Translations under genes and position numbers: made by a program
Assembly: GCA_020205615.1 (NCBI GenBank)
Contig: CM035167.1
Location: 138,026,568-138,090,567, forward strand
From: Panax quinquefolius
Taxonomy: Eukaryota; Streptophyta; Magnoliopsida; Apiales; Araliaceae
Direction of reading: 5' to 3'
DNA: 64,000 nt
In this document: in pieces, positions 1 through 12,500 of the stretch
Layout of the letters: every line of letters starts with the position of its first letter
Position numbering within the stretch: position 1 is the stretch's first letter
Notes under the pieces: generated by a model
Seen by the model: the letters and a program-made list of their open reading frames with translations, nothing else
Databases searched by the model: none
Told to the model about the DNA's origin: nothing

Positions 1-613
1 GGGTGATTCGGTATAGTCATGACCATTGATAATTTGATGAAAATCCTTGACCGTGGTACAGGGATGATTAGATATTGTGGTTTATTCATTAAACTGAGTC
101 TTAGTGATAAAAATTGATGAAAACCTTTTAAAACCTAAAAGATAGTAGATTTTATTCTCTACTGACTCTTTTAATGGATCGCATATTCACCGCAGATTAA
201 ACTGGTTGTCTATTGTATTTTATCGTTTAACACTTTCAAGGCTAATGATAATTTATTCTCGCATTATCTTAATCATAATATTTCTTTTGGGCTAGTTGAG
301 CTCACCCTTTCTTTCACCGTTCTCTTCAGAAATGAGAACATATTTGAACGCAGTCGGAGAAGCGGAGTAATGGTCGAGAGGATGGCATTAGTAGTCCTCA
401 CTATTCGTGAAATAGTGTGATAATAGTTGTAATGAGGACTCCTTTTGAGTTTGTATAATATCTAGTAGACAATATTTGTATTCAAACTCACGATTTTATG
501 TCAGATTTATATACCAGCGCTTATATTAGTAAGTTGTATTTGAATTTATGTACCATGTAAGTGGCGACCCAAGATGGGTGACGATACCTAATTTTTTGGG
601 GCGTCACGGTAGC
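1..613. repeat. LTR-like block, copy A (truncated by window edge)
   Basis: This block matches 2617-3776 in order but with much divergence. Shared landmarks are a 'ggtatag-catga' start, 'actctt-taatggatcgc', 'gctcaccctt', 'taccatgta-ttggcga' and a terminal 'ttttggggcgtcac'. The G4-TGTCAC type end resembles plant Ty3/gypsy LTR termini (family knowledge). No ORF or gene is seen. Assigning it to an LTR is inference. Confidence 0.45.
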
Positions 614-2385
614 GATCATTTGTGGGCCTCATAATTGAGAATAAGCTTCGGATGAAAAAAATGACAAATTTAAGTTTTTATAAATAACGATGTAGTTGTT
701 ACCGTTAACATTGTTGGAATACTTGGTGGTTAAAATACGATGAATAATACGCCAGAATAAGTTAAAGAAGACACCAGATTACACAAGATATTTTTCAATT
801 ATTGATTCTTACGTGAGAAGGCACTACTCAATAATTGTTAAAGTAATTATTGTTCAATATTTTATTCTATTGAATCAATAATTGTTGCGTTGATATTTTA
901 TATTATTGTTGTTTCAATAATTGTCACTGCACATTATCTCCATTATCAGATCAATAATTCATATTATTTGAATAATATTATTAGATAACATTATTGGCAA
1001 TATCTAGAAAGTTCTATCAAGGAGAGGTTTGGTCACCTAATTCATGGCGCCAAGAAGGAGAAATTTATCTCGGAAAGCCCCTCTTTCCGGAAACCGTGCG
1101 GTTTGTCATTATAAATGTGATTCTGTAATATTATTTGTGAATAATTAATTATTGATTTATATGATAAGGAAATATTTATTTGATGCAAATATAAATGATG
1201 GATTTATTTATGTGGTTATAAATGAAGGAATTAATGTTGAGGTATTTTATCAGTATTTTGTCGGATTAGAGGTATTAAAAGATCAAATCGGTGTTATTAC
1301 AGCTTTATTGTGTGAGTTATAATATTTAATCCGACCGTTGGATCGTTGTAATTTTTGGATATGTTATACATTTATAAGTTGAGTATATGTCCACAAATTT
1401 TAAACCGTTAAAAATGAGCCTATAATTTGTTGTGAATTTTAAGAGGTGACTGATTCGAAAATTAGGTTTATAAATGATTTTGGTGGAAAATTCTAGAAAT
1501 GGGTGGGCCCCACTTTTGGTTGTTGGGGAAGATGGCTGATTTTTGGTGGGTGAAATAGTAGCAGGTAAAGCCATCAGGTAGCAGGTCAAGTCTGTTTCGG
1601 CGTGCTAACATTTTTTTATAAATAGAGGGCTAAATTAGAATTGAAAATCACACCAGAAACAAGTTTTCTCTCTTTCTCTCTCTAGATTATCGAGTGTATT
1701 TTGTGAGTATTTAGATACTTGGTGAGTTGCTATTCATCAGTGCAAGTTTCCATCAGCGTCATATCCGATATCCAATCGGAAGTCACGCTTTCTTTTGAAG
1801 GCGAGGATAGTAAGGGATTGTAAGTGATATTAAGGGATGTTATATTCTTCATAATGATGTTATTCTTTCAATATCATTATACTGACATATTGGTATGGAT
1901 CTTATTGTGGAATTTTTACCTTTTTGAGTCGGGGTTACTATTTACGTAAATGACATTATTTACGATACAGATCTATATATCTGAATACTGAAAGTCTTAT
2001 TCACGAGTTCTTATTCATGAGTTACTATTCACGAGTTACTTATTCACTAGTACTATTCACGACAAAAATTGGTTTCTTTTTCTGACCAAATTATCGTTGA
2101 TTTATGAATCTTACTCTTGAGATTAAATCTATATGTTGATTATATTATTTTTATTATTATATATAATATTTTTATAATCATGATGATGAAATTTCTCTTT
2201 GACTTGAGTATAAAGATGGGTAGATTATTGGTATGATCATGACTATGGGTTCTCTTTGGCCAGTAGTGCAAAGTTGAATCGCTGACTGGTATGATCATGA
2301 CCATTGAATTTACAATTGAATATTTTTAGCTTAAGTGCAAAGGTGAATTGATCAACATGGTTATAATTATGGTTTACATAGATTT
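614..2385. other. AT-rich intergenic or retroelement-derived DNA, no gene
   Basis: No conserved coding frame is visible. 796-923 holds four CAAT(A/T)ATTG palindromes. A TATA-like 'tataaata' near 1618, followed by a CT-rich stretch at 1664-1686, looks like an LTR-style promoter lying between the two LTR-like blocks, but this is inference. Degenerate versions of the 39-bp repeat that follows begin near 2255. Confidence 0.4.
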
Positions 2386-2391
2386 TTAAAT

Positions 2392-2600
2392 GTTATTGAA
2401 TATCTTTGGCATATAGTGCAAAGATAATCTGTTGTTGAATATCTTTGGCCTGTAGTGCAAAGATGATTTGTTGATGAATATCTTTGGCTCGTAATGCAAA
2501 GATAACCTGTTGTTGAATATCTTTGGCCTGTAGTGCAAAGATGACTTGTTGATGAATATCTTTGGCATGTAGTACAAAGATAAATTTATTAGTATGATTA
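2392..2600. repeat. 39-bp minisatellite, about 5 copies
   Basis: The core 'atctttggc-tgtagtgcaaagat' recurs at 2402, 2441, 2480, 2519 and 2558, exactly 39 bp apart. Alternate units resemble each other more ('ttgttgaat' versus 'ttgatgaat'), giving a weak 78-bp higher-order period. Because 39 is a multiple of three, open frames run through the array, but these are a by-product. Two diverged units lie at about 2255-2330. Confidence 0.85.
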
Positions 2601-2616
2601 TGAACATGAACTGTGA

Positions 2617-3776
2617 TTTGGTATAGCCATGATCTTTGATGTTTCAGGTGATGAAAATTATCTTCGTCCTGGATGCGAAGAGGAATTTAGAATTACAATT
2701 ATGATTATGAGTTATTCATATAATTGTGGAAAGGAACTGTTGATTAATGTTATAGGGATAAAACATTGTTGGTGGACTTTTAACATGGAGAAGATAATAT
2801 ATTTTACGGTCTATTTGACTCTTCTAATGGATCGCTAGATTCACTTTGCAACTATGGTTGAAAAGTTTTATCATCTACCATATACGTTCTAAATCTCGAT
2901 GTATTATTGATGAAGGCTATTGATAATTTAATTATCTTTAGTCATGATATTCTTTATCGAAGCTAGTTGTGCTCACCCTTTTGCTTCACAATTCCTTTCG
3001 TGTAATAAAAGTGTATTTGGGTCGAGCCGAGGATATGAGGGAATATAGAGCGGTGGTCTATATTTTTGAGGTTCTCCCTAAATAGTATGAAAATAATTTT
3101 ATTGAGACTTTAGATAAGTGTGTCATATTATATACGCTATTTTGATATTTAATTTTGGTGAACCAAGAATAGGGTGAGGTGAACTCAACTTTGGAAGGGT
3201 GTTTTGCCATTATTATACAAGATATCTAATGACATACAAACTCGTGTTATCATAAGACAACACAGGTACATCCACTCATGAGTATATCTACCAAAGACTA
3301 CCTATATAATCTTGGTATTTGTTTGAAGTATAATTCTCATTTAGAAACAAATGGAGATAATGATGTGTCAAGAGAAGACTCACCATTGGGAAGAATATGA
3401 TAGTAATCTTCTCGTTTTTCTTTGGGGTCTATTAGATCAACCAAGGATAATTACGTGGACATATGATATCTATCATAACCTTGCACGCACGGCCTCCCCC
3501 GTATACGAAGGTTTCTCGAGCACTTCCCAAAGATTCTAATTTCTAAAAACAGTTTTGAATTGTACCTTTATGTAAGGTGTCATTGTGACGTCTTTATCCA
3601 AGGTTGGGACATGAGTCACAATTGGTATATATTTGTATCAAAACTTCATATTTATTTATGTTGTTGTATTTTGCATGAAAATTGTTGTAATAAAATTGTA
3701 GTTGTTTTCTGTACCATGTATTTGGCGACTCATAATGGGTTGGATGGAATGGACCTATTTTGGGGTTGTCACAAGT
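2617..3776. repeat. LTR-like block, copy B
   Basis: Direct-orientation diverged copy of 1-613, lengthened by about 0.5 kb of extra sequence (roughly 3180-3600). It ends at 'ttttggggttgtcaca', which parallels the end of copy A. The short open frames inside have no recognisable protein similarity. Confidence 0.45.
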
Positions 3777-3917
3777 GTTACATGTTCTCCACTAATTTTT
3801 TTATTATTTGAAAGATAGATAGATTATTATAATTCAATTTAAGAATGCATTTTAATACTGTGAATATAAGAGGAACTTAAGGAAGGGGTTAGAAGATGAA
3901 CTATGGACTACGGATCT

Positions 3918-4053
3918 GGTTAACATGAAGTTTATTTTATGGTAAGTTGATCAATTGGTCAATAGAATACTGACACACATAGAGCCTTGCATGCGTGTCA
4001 GTACTCTATTGTCCAATTAACCAACTTACTCAAAAATAAACTTTATGCTAACC
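3918..4053. mobile_element. Hairpin MITE, copy 1
   Basis: Nearly perfect palindrome of 136 bp. The left arm begins ggttaacatgaagtttatttt and the right arm ends with its reverse complement (ggttagcataaagtttatttt). Only about 17 bases separate the inner 'actgacac' arms. A second member is at 48836-48974. No clear target duplication is seen. It should fold into a long hairpin. Confidence 0.8.
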
Positions 4054-4163
4054 GCTTCCATGGAGTACACTTGAAGCCGTATACAAATACAAAATTATGA
4101 TATGACATCGTAAAAAAAGAGGTCTTAGCATTAAGAGGTCTTAGAATTAAGTTATTACGTTTA

Positions 4164-4500
4164 GGGACTGTTTGTTTAGAATTGAATACATATAAATTAC
4201 TGAATCGGTTAGCCATTAAGTGTGTTTGTTTTGAAAAAAATCGTCTTAATGGCTGAATCGGCCAGATGATTGAGCTAAATGGCTAAGTCAATTTTTTTTA
4301 ACTGAATGAGTAGAAGTTAAAAATTTTAAAAAACATTAACTATTATATTAAATATTATTAAATAAATTTACAACAACTTTAAATTTTTTCAGAGAGGTCA
4401 AATAATAAAATTATGTCATTAAGATGTTTCAGACATGTTAATTATTAAATAATTTTTTTTATTCAAATTCAGATTCATTCATTTTTTATCAAACATCCTC
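4164..4500. mobile_element. Tourist-like (PIF/Harbinger) MITE, copy 1
   Basis: Flanked by TTA on both sides (4161-4163 and 4501-4503), with terminal inverted repeats GGGACTGTTTG and CAAACATCCTC. The TTA duplication and the TGTTTG terminus are the signature of PIF/Harbinger MITEs. The 3' two-thirds align with the element at 7012-7305, so both belong to one family. Confidence 0.7.
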
Positions 4501-4503
4501 TTA

Positions 4504-5190
4504 AGTTATGTTAGAGGTTAATCATGTTTGGTAATTTTGTTTGCCTTTAAAAAAAATAACATCTTTAATATTACAAAATTACTTTCCCATCCTTTTCCCT
4601 TCCCCTCCTCGATTTCCAGGTGCCCGAATTGTTCATAAACCCTCTTCATACTCTCAATCCTCTTCTTCCCTTGTAGAACAACAATTTCCCATATGAAAAA
4701 GCTTCAAAAACCAACCTCTTTTCCTATTATGGGCGAAAAAACCCAACAAAATCAAAAGAAAAATCAACACAACAAAGATTTTCTGAGGTTTTTGGAGCTT
4801 TCAACTAATTGGGTATCAAAATATGAATCAAAATGCAATAAAAATCTTATCTATTTGACAAATTTGTAGAAAAATCAAGATACCCACTTGGGATTTTTTA
4901 GATCTCGCAACCCGATTTCTTTGTAATTTTCAGAATAAAAAAAAATGAGTTAAACCTTCGAAAATTTCATGTTGCGAGAATAATACAATCAGATGGGTTG
5001 ATGACAAATTTGAAGGAAATGTGGAAATCTAGAAGAGAAATGACGATGCCCACAATTGTTGGGAGCTATAAGTGGCAATTTAAGAAAATAAGGGAAGGGT
5101 TTGGGGGGAGGAGAGAAAATGAAGCGAAGAAATAGTGAAGACAGTTTTTTTTTTCCTACCTAAAAATGAATATAGTGGGCGGAAGGTTAA
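4504..5190. other. Intergenic, no gene recognised
   Basis: Bases 4560-5120 are less AT-rich than their surroundings, with poly-pyrimidine and A-rich stretches, but no frame carries a recognisable domain. No repeat ends were identified. Confidence 0.5.
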
Positions 5191-5200
5191 AATGGTAAAA

Positions 5201-5773
5201 GGCAAAATTATGAATTTTACCACTATACTTGACACGTTTTATTTAATACACTACTGAATTTTTAATTTTTTATATTACACCACTGAACTAATTATTATTT
5301 TATAATTAAGCCATTTCGTTAGAAAAAATTGACAGACGTTAAATAATTGCTGACGTGGCGTTGACATGACAAAAAAAATTAAATTAATGCTGATGTGGCA
5401 AAAAAAATACATAATACTCATTTTAAAGTTTAAAAATAACAAAAATATAATAAAATAAAACAGATTTTTTAAAAAAATATAATTTTTAATAAAAAACAGA
5501 TTTTTTTAAAAAACATAATTTTTTCAAAAACAGATTTTTTAAAAAACATAATTTTTTTAAAAAACTTAACTTTTTAAAAACATACTTTTTAAAAAAAACA
5601 GATTTTTTTAAAAGCATAATTTTTTTAAAAACAGCTTTTTTAAAAAAACAGATTTTTAAAAACATAATTTTTAAAAAACAGATTTTTTAAAAACGTAATT
5701 TTTAAAAAACGTAATTTTGAAATATTTTTACAAATATATTTATATAAAATTAATGTATAATTTTTACAAATGG

Positions 5774-5813
<40 letters not shown>

Positions 5814-6477
5814 GAAAAAAGCAGAACGACATTGGTGATATAGTGCTTTGTTTTGTGAACGAAATCAGAAGTTCAGATCGAAAAAATATATAGCAGTGAC
5901 ATTTTGTGAACTAAGTTCAGATCGGAAGTTTTGGTGATCTGAACTAAAACTTCCGATCTGTTTTAGTTTTGGTGATCTGTTCGGAAGTTTCGGAAGTTTT
6001 GGTGAATAGCAGTGACATTTTGTGAAATCTATTTTGTGAACTAAGTTTTCAGATCGGAAGTTTTTGTGACATTTTGTTTTGGTGATCTGTTTTGTTTTGA
6101 TTTTTTGTTTAGTTGTGATCAGTTCAGCTGGTCTTCGAACTATTTTTGTGATCTGTTTTTTATTTTTTTGTGAACTAAGTTCAGATCGGAAGTTTTGTGA
6201 ACTAATTTTGTGATCTGTTTTTTTTTTTTTCCATATCTGAACTAAGGTTTCTTTAGATCTGAGTTGTTGGAGTTGGATTTGTGGTGAAGAAGATGATAAA
6301 TTAGAACTTCTGTGACGAATTACAGATCTGAACAATTTTTTTTCATATTTGAACGAATTCTTTATCTGAACTAAGGTTTCTTTTGTGAACTTCTGTGACG
6401 AATTTAGGTTGTTAAAGTTTTAGAACTTTGTGGTGAAAAAGATGATAAATTACAGATCTGTGACGAAGAAGATGATG

Positions 6478-6508
<31 letters not shown>

Positions 6509-6854
6509 AGAAGATGATGAATTATTATCAAACAAACAAACAAATCTGTTTTTTGAAAAAATTATGTTTTTAAAAAAATCTGTTTTATTTTATTATATTT
6601 TTGTTATTTTTAAACTTTAAAATGAGTATTATGTATTTTTTTTGCCACATCAGCATTAATTTATTATTTTTTGTCATGTCAGCGTCACGTCAACAATTAT
6701 TTAACGTCTGTCAATTTTTTCTAACGAAATGGCTTTTAATCAGTAAAATAATAATTAGTTCGATTGGTGGTGCAGAATAAAAAAATTAAAATTTGTCAGT
6801 GTCAGATTAAATAAATAAATGCAAGTATGGTGGTGAAATTCATAGTTTTTTGCC
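5201..6854. mobile_element. Mutator-like element with about 300-bp terminal inverted repeats
   Basis: Inverted termini begin GGCAAAA and continue as 'atgaattt-accac-atacttg'. They pair for about 300 bp (5201-5490 with 6560-6854), including 'gctgacgtggc' and 'aacgtctgtcaattttttctaacgaaatggc'-type blocks. A perfect 10-bp target duplication, aatggtaaaa, flanks the element at 5191-5200 and 6855-6864. Long TIRs plus a 9-10 bp duplication are typical of MULEs. The interior is low complexity: a 30-bp A/T repeat (5460-5710), (TTA)n at 5778-5813, multiple 'gttcagatcggaagttttg' repeats and a (GTGAAA)n run near 6478. There is no transposase, so it is non-autonomous. Confidence 0.88.
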
Positions 6855-7011
6855 AATGGTAAAATATTATTATTAAGAAATTTAAAAAAAATTATTTATC
6901 AAATAATTTTTTCTAATTCAAATAAAAATAAAATTATAAACAGATACTTTATATTATTCAGATATTTAAAGTGTTCAGATCTTAACATTTAATTTTATCT
7001 CAAAAAATTTA

Positions 7012-7305
7012 GGGAGTGTTTGTTTTTAGAAATTTAATGAGTGAATCCAGTAAGATAGAGAAATTTGAATCATTAAGTCAGGATATTTTTAATTAAATGA
7101 GTGAATGAAGCTAAATTTAAATGAAGTAAATTTTTTTAAAAAAATATTAACTATTATATTAAGTAATATTAAATAAATTTATAACAATTTTATATTTTTT
7201 CGGAGGAATAAAATAATAAAATTTTGTTATTTAAATATTTCAAACATGTCAATTATCAAATAATTTTTTTCCATTCAGATTTATTCAATTTTTACCGCAC
7301 TCCCT
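7012..7305. mobile_element. Tourist-like MITE, copy 2
   Basis: Begins GGGAGTGTTTGTTT after TTA (7009-7011) and ends CACTCCCT before TTA (7306-7308). Its body shares the 'attaactattatattaa' to 'ttcagatt' stretch with the 4164-4500 element. The two copies lie on either side of the MULE at 5201-6854. Confidence 0.65.
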
Positions 7306-7308
7306 TTA

Positions 7309-8890
7309 ACGTGTAAGCTAAACATTATACTACTTTTTTTTACTTGTTCCTCAATCATTTTCCGTACAGTAGTTGACGTCCAGTTTTTGTGTATACAAAT
7401 GGAGAAGAAGCAAATTAAATAGTCTACCAATGAATATTCTTAACAAGCCAAGGATCATTCGATCAAATCATTTCAAATAAACCCAGATTGATGACTGTAC
7501 CCGGAGTCATCTGAATATGACTAATACATTATATACACCATTAACAATGATGATGTATTAGTATTATTGCCTTACCATACTTGTTGTAAATCATCGGGTC
7601 CACAAAAATAATTTCATTTCTAAAATTTATAAATTCTAATGATATATTTTCTTTCATATTTATTTTTAAATATAATGAATTTTTAGTTTAACAATCGTGA
7701 CCCTATCGAAAATTTGACTTTATAACATGGAAATATCAAGAAAAATATAAAATAAAAAAAATAAGTATGGCCCACTCACTATTAATGTAGGATAGATCGT
7801 ATAAGAATAAATATCAATTCTCTATAGGCTATGTTTATTTGTAAGGATTATATGTGACTATTAATTCCAAATGTGTTGTTTGTTTTCAAATTTAAACTTG
7901 GGCTATTATTCTCTAGATTATAAAATGAATTGATAGTCTTGGTATTATAATTATAATCCCGGGATTATATTAATATTCTTGAGCAGATATATATATATAT
8001 TATATATAATATATATATAGTATTCTTATTTTGTTTTATCTTATAATAAAAATGTCAAAGGTTAGTTCAATGCCAGCGCTGGGCAATAAGTTTAGCTAAT
8101 GAAGATGCTCACAAAACGTGGTCTCGACTCCTCCTTTTGCAGCCATTGCAATATTAAGACGACCCTCCTATAATTGTTAATAATTACTTAATCCCTAAAT
8201 TAAGCTTGGAGAAAATTTATATTACCATCCTTACAACAAAAATTGGGTGTTTGTTTTTTACATTTTATTATTTTTCTTTCTGTGGCAATCCATCCATTCA
8301 TTAAAAAATAAAGTTATTTTGATTTTAAATACAATTCACAAAATCATAATATTTAAATTTGATGTAATTCATGTAAAATTTTAAAATAAAGATTATAGTA
8401 AACAATAGCACTTTATAAATATAAGTTGTAATTATAAATATTACAATTTTTAATATAGAATAAAAGAAAAATAATAAATAATATTACTTAAAATATAAAA
8501 ACGAAAAAAATTTATTTATGTTTTTTATTAATGGAGATTTTTGAATATAAAATAAACTATGTATTTTGAATAAGAAGAAATGTAGAAGCTAATTATATAA
8601 TATGGATAATTAAGTAGACTCATCCGTATTTTAAAAAATAATATTATTTTTAATTTCTTAAAAAATATTCAAATTAAATAAATATTAAATATTTATTATT
8701 TAAAATAATATTAATAATAATAATAATATTTATTATAATATAAGAAACTTAAAATTAATTTATAATGACTTATATTAAAATGTATAAAATAAAATAATTC
8801 TTCAAAAAGAAGGATTCGGAGGGAGTACTAAAAGAACTTGGAAAAATCGCATTTATATTTTATTTGTGTGGACCAAAACCAAGTTGTGGC
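7309..8890. other. AT-rich intergenic, no gene
   Basis: No coding signal. Contains an (AT)n palindrome at about 7988-8020 and a Stowaway-type terminus (ggagggagta) near 8818 whose partner end I could not find. Confidence 0.5.
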
Positions 8891-9562
8891 TTTCATTTCA
8901 TTTTGCCTCTCTCCGATCTGAGCTGCCCTTTCTCTCTCTAATCATCAAATATACAAACAACAACGCCAACATCATCATAATCGTCGTCTCCAAAAATAAA
9001 TAAATAATTACATTTCGCTCCAAATTTCCATGAATTAAGTTTCTTCGATCTGTCCTGGTACTTGTTTTCAGTTTCAGTTTCTGATTCTAAATTCCCCTGT
9101 ATATCCGCTAAATTTACATTTTTGTTTATTTTTATGGAAACTATTTTTCATCCTCTTAATTGTTATCAATCTTACTTCTTTTTACCTCTTTTGTTAGATT
9201 CCGATTAGTTTCAAAATATTTAGATCACAATCAATTCGGAAAAATTCAGATTTTTTTGGCTCAGGAAACGTGTTTGGCAGGTGATTTATATAAATTAGGG
9301 ATTGATTGGGTTGAATGGGAAGGTGTTTTATTGTGAATGGAAGAGAAGAAGCTGAAATAAGAAAGGTCAAGCAAATTTGGTGTTGTGGAGTAAAATAATG
9401 CTTTATCTGAAGCAACCGAGCTCCATGTTTTGGTGGTGTATTTGTTAAATTTTTACAGTTGAATGCCCGTGTGATTGATTCCCGAGCTCGGCTCGGGATC
9501 TACAAGAAGAATAGAAGAAGTAGAAGGTCAGTTTGATTCCGCATAAAGAACAGGAATAAGAA
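8890..9562 (+). promoter_or_regulatory. Probable promoter and 5' UTR of the SAC phosphatase gene
   Basis: A pyrimidine-rich tract (ctctctccgatctg to ctttctctctctaatc, 8908-8942) and a rise in GC precede the start codon at 9563, as is usual for plant leaders. Short upstream ATGs occur, for example at 9029 in ccATGAATTAA. A leader intron is possible but cannot be placed from sequence alone. Confidence 0.4.
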
Positions 9563-12500
9563 ATGGCATCGGAGAATGAAGAAGAGTTGATGACGACGCT
9601 CCCACACTCTTTGAGTATCACTGAAGAACAGCCGGCCTCGCTGGCTGCTGCTTTTTCTGCTCCACATTCCTCAATCATGCAGAAATTTAAGCTCTATGAA
9701 ACTCAATCGGTAATCACTTTAACTTCCCTTTCATTTGTCTTATTTATTTGTTGGGAGTAAGATCATCACTTGTAATATTTGGTGTTACCTCTGAATCTGT
9801 TCCTGTTTGCTCAGTTGCTTATAATTTACTAACGCAGTTTTTAGTAAATTTTTGAATCTGTTCAATGTTGCTGCTTCCCCGTAATTGCGGAGTCTATCTC
9901 TTGTCACCAGTAGTATTTTATTTGGAATTTTGGTGTGTAAGGGAAATATATTCAAAATTCAGTTTGTGCTACCTGTAATAAAAAATTTAGTTAATGAAGA
10001 CTTCACTGTCTGTATAGGGTAGTTATAAAGATTGTTAAAATAATGACATTCTCAGGTATTAAAGTGAAATAATTGCTTATAATAAATATAATCTCATATA
10101 TTAATAGGTATGATTATGCATAATAACGGCATTCTCAGATATTAATGAACCCTTAATTTCAGTGACATATTAGTGAATTCATAATTGACAATTAAGTACA
10201 GTATGCTGCCAAATTTTTGGTTCTGTTGTTGTTTATCAATGAAAAACTTCAGGTGGTACGTCAAACAACGACCGTTATTTCTTCTTTTTATGTCTAGAGA
10301 ATTTGTTCATATGTCAGAAAGTGAGGTACTGTGTAACTAATGGACATTCAAAACCCCCTGTATTTTAACTAATGTTGCTGGTTTCTAGAAACCTTAACTT
10401 TCCTTTTTAATTCAGACTTACTTACTGAGACTTTACTAAGAACATGAAGGGCTAGCTTATCAACTTGTTTGCTTGGTCTTCAATTAAGGCTTATACTTGA
10501 GCTGTGAAGCACGGACATGTATATGGGATATTAATTTTGCAATGCAAAGAATTCTGAAAACAAATACGTAGGATCACTGGAATGGTGTTAGCTTCTTAAA
10601 CCCTTTTGAGGAAGTTGGAATTGTCGCATGGACATAATTTTTTTTTTGAGTTAGTTCTGAAATTATTTAAGTCGACCTTATATGTCAATGTTCAAAGTAA
10701 TTTTTCCTTAGTTTTGCCCCGCACGAGTCCCTTTCATTTCTACTTGAGTATTTCATGAGATGCCCACGTCTCAATGTTCTAGGTCATGTCCAATATTTCT
10801 ACAAATGTCGTGGACAAATAAGCTCAGTAACTTCTTATTGTACATGTGATTATATTTCTCTTTTATTGCTTGCCAATTTTGGCTATTATACTAGTTTCAG
10901 TCGTTAGCATTTAAGTTCTTCCATCATGAACTAAGAACTAGTTTCTATGTGCATATCCTACGGATTTTCACTATGCAATTTTTTTTTCTAGCCGTATGTG
11001 ATAAAGGTTAGTAACTCGTATCACGGGGGGAAACTTACCCTGACCAAGTTGCCATAGATTGCGGAAATCTTATGTAACAAGGGTAGCCTTGGTTTTGAGC
11101 AACTATTTACTTTTATCTGCAGAAATAATATAAATATTGTCGGGGAGCCTGGGGAGTCCGTAATGAAGCCATAGAATTATTGTACCCAACTTGACCCAAA
11201 AGTTTAATTGGATAGGTATCAAGCCCTCAACTTCACACTCAAACGACCGAGTCAACTCACATTTTACCTTAACAAATCTCCTCTTCACATGTGATCCCCA
11301 ACACCGTCAAACTGCTCCCTTTTAAGTGTGAAGTCAAACTCTCAGCATGCTGAGGGTCTGCGAATTACTTGAGACTATGCCGGGATCTTTGGATCGTAGC
11401 TTTGATACCAATTTGTTTGGGAGCCCTAAAGTCCATAAGGAAGGCCTTAGCATAATTGGTGTACCCAAAAGCTTAAACTAATAGGTTTTAGGCTAAGCTT
11501 ATATATTAAGCCTTCAACTCCGCACTCGAACACTCGTTGTTGGACTGAGTCAACTCACATATTACTGTAGCAAATAATACCTTACGTTTTTTGATGTCAA
11601 GCTACCTTAAGACCAAGATGAATTTGGAAAAGCCATGCATATATTATCAACTTCAAAGCTTGTAAGAATATTATTTCACACAAAATATTAGGAGAAACAA
11701 AAAAGATCTTATGCCCAGACAATTCCTAGAAAGAACAGCCTTATTCACCCATGTGTGTTAGATAATTGCTTCCTTAAATTAACTGTTACTATTGAGCATA
11801 CTCTTTGAATGTTTTATCTATTGCTTTATGGGTTTGAACATTATGTCAAACTTTCTATGTGTTAGTATAATCGTTTTTCCTAAATTAACTTTTACTAGCA
11901 GCTGACAAATTCAATGAGGAGTTTTTTATTTTATTTAAAACATGTTTTTAAAAAATTAAATGATTATTAGGTATTCATTTAATAACGTACTATTAAGGTT
12001 TTGACTATTGATCCAATTTATATTCAGAAATCTTGTATGTATGTATTATTTCTTTGAGTTGTCATTTGGCCCGTCTTACTCGATTCTTTTCAAATGTTTC
12101 ACTGCAGAATTTTTATATGGTAGGAAGGAATAAGAGTAGAACATACTGGAGAGTGTTAAAGATTGACAGGTTGGAGCCGTGTGAGCTAAACATTCTTGAA
12201 GATTGTACAACATATACAGAAAGTGAATGCTCTGACCTATTGAGAAGGATACATGAGGGAAACAGGTCCACAGGAGGGCTTAGGTTTGTCACAACTTGTT
12301 ATGGGATTGTTGGTATGTAGACTTTCAAGTGTATATTCTTATTCCTAATCAAACTCAATTTTATCTAAAAATGTTGTGGTTTCGCTTATTTTTAGGTTTC
12401 ATTAGGTTTCTGGGGCCTTACTACATGCTACTTATAACAAAACGGAGGCAGATAGGTGCTATTTGTGGTCATACCATATATGCTGTGTCCAAGAGTGAGA

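Noticed and set aside
2392..2600. Regular 39-bp array resembling a CRISPR array
   Set aside because: Units are contiguous with no unique spacers, and the DNA is plant nuclear. It is a minisatellite.
5865..6335. 156-residue Ser/Lys/Gln-rich minus-strand frame
   Set aside because: It runs through the repetitive interior of a non-autonomous MULE and has no domain or plausible promoter.
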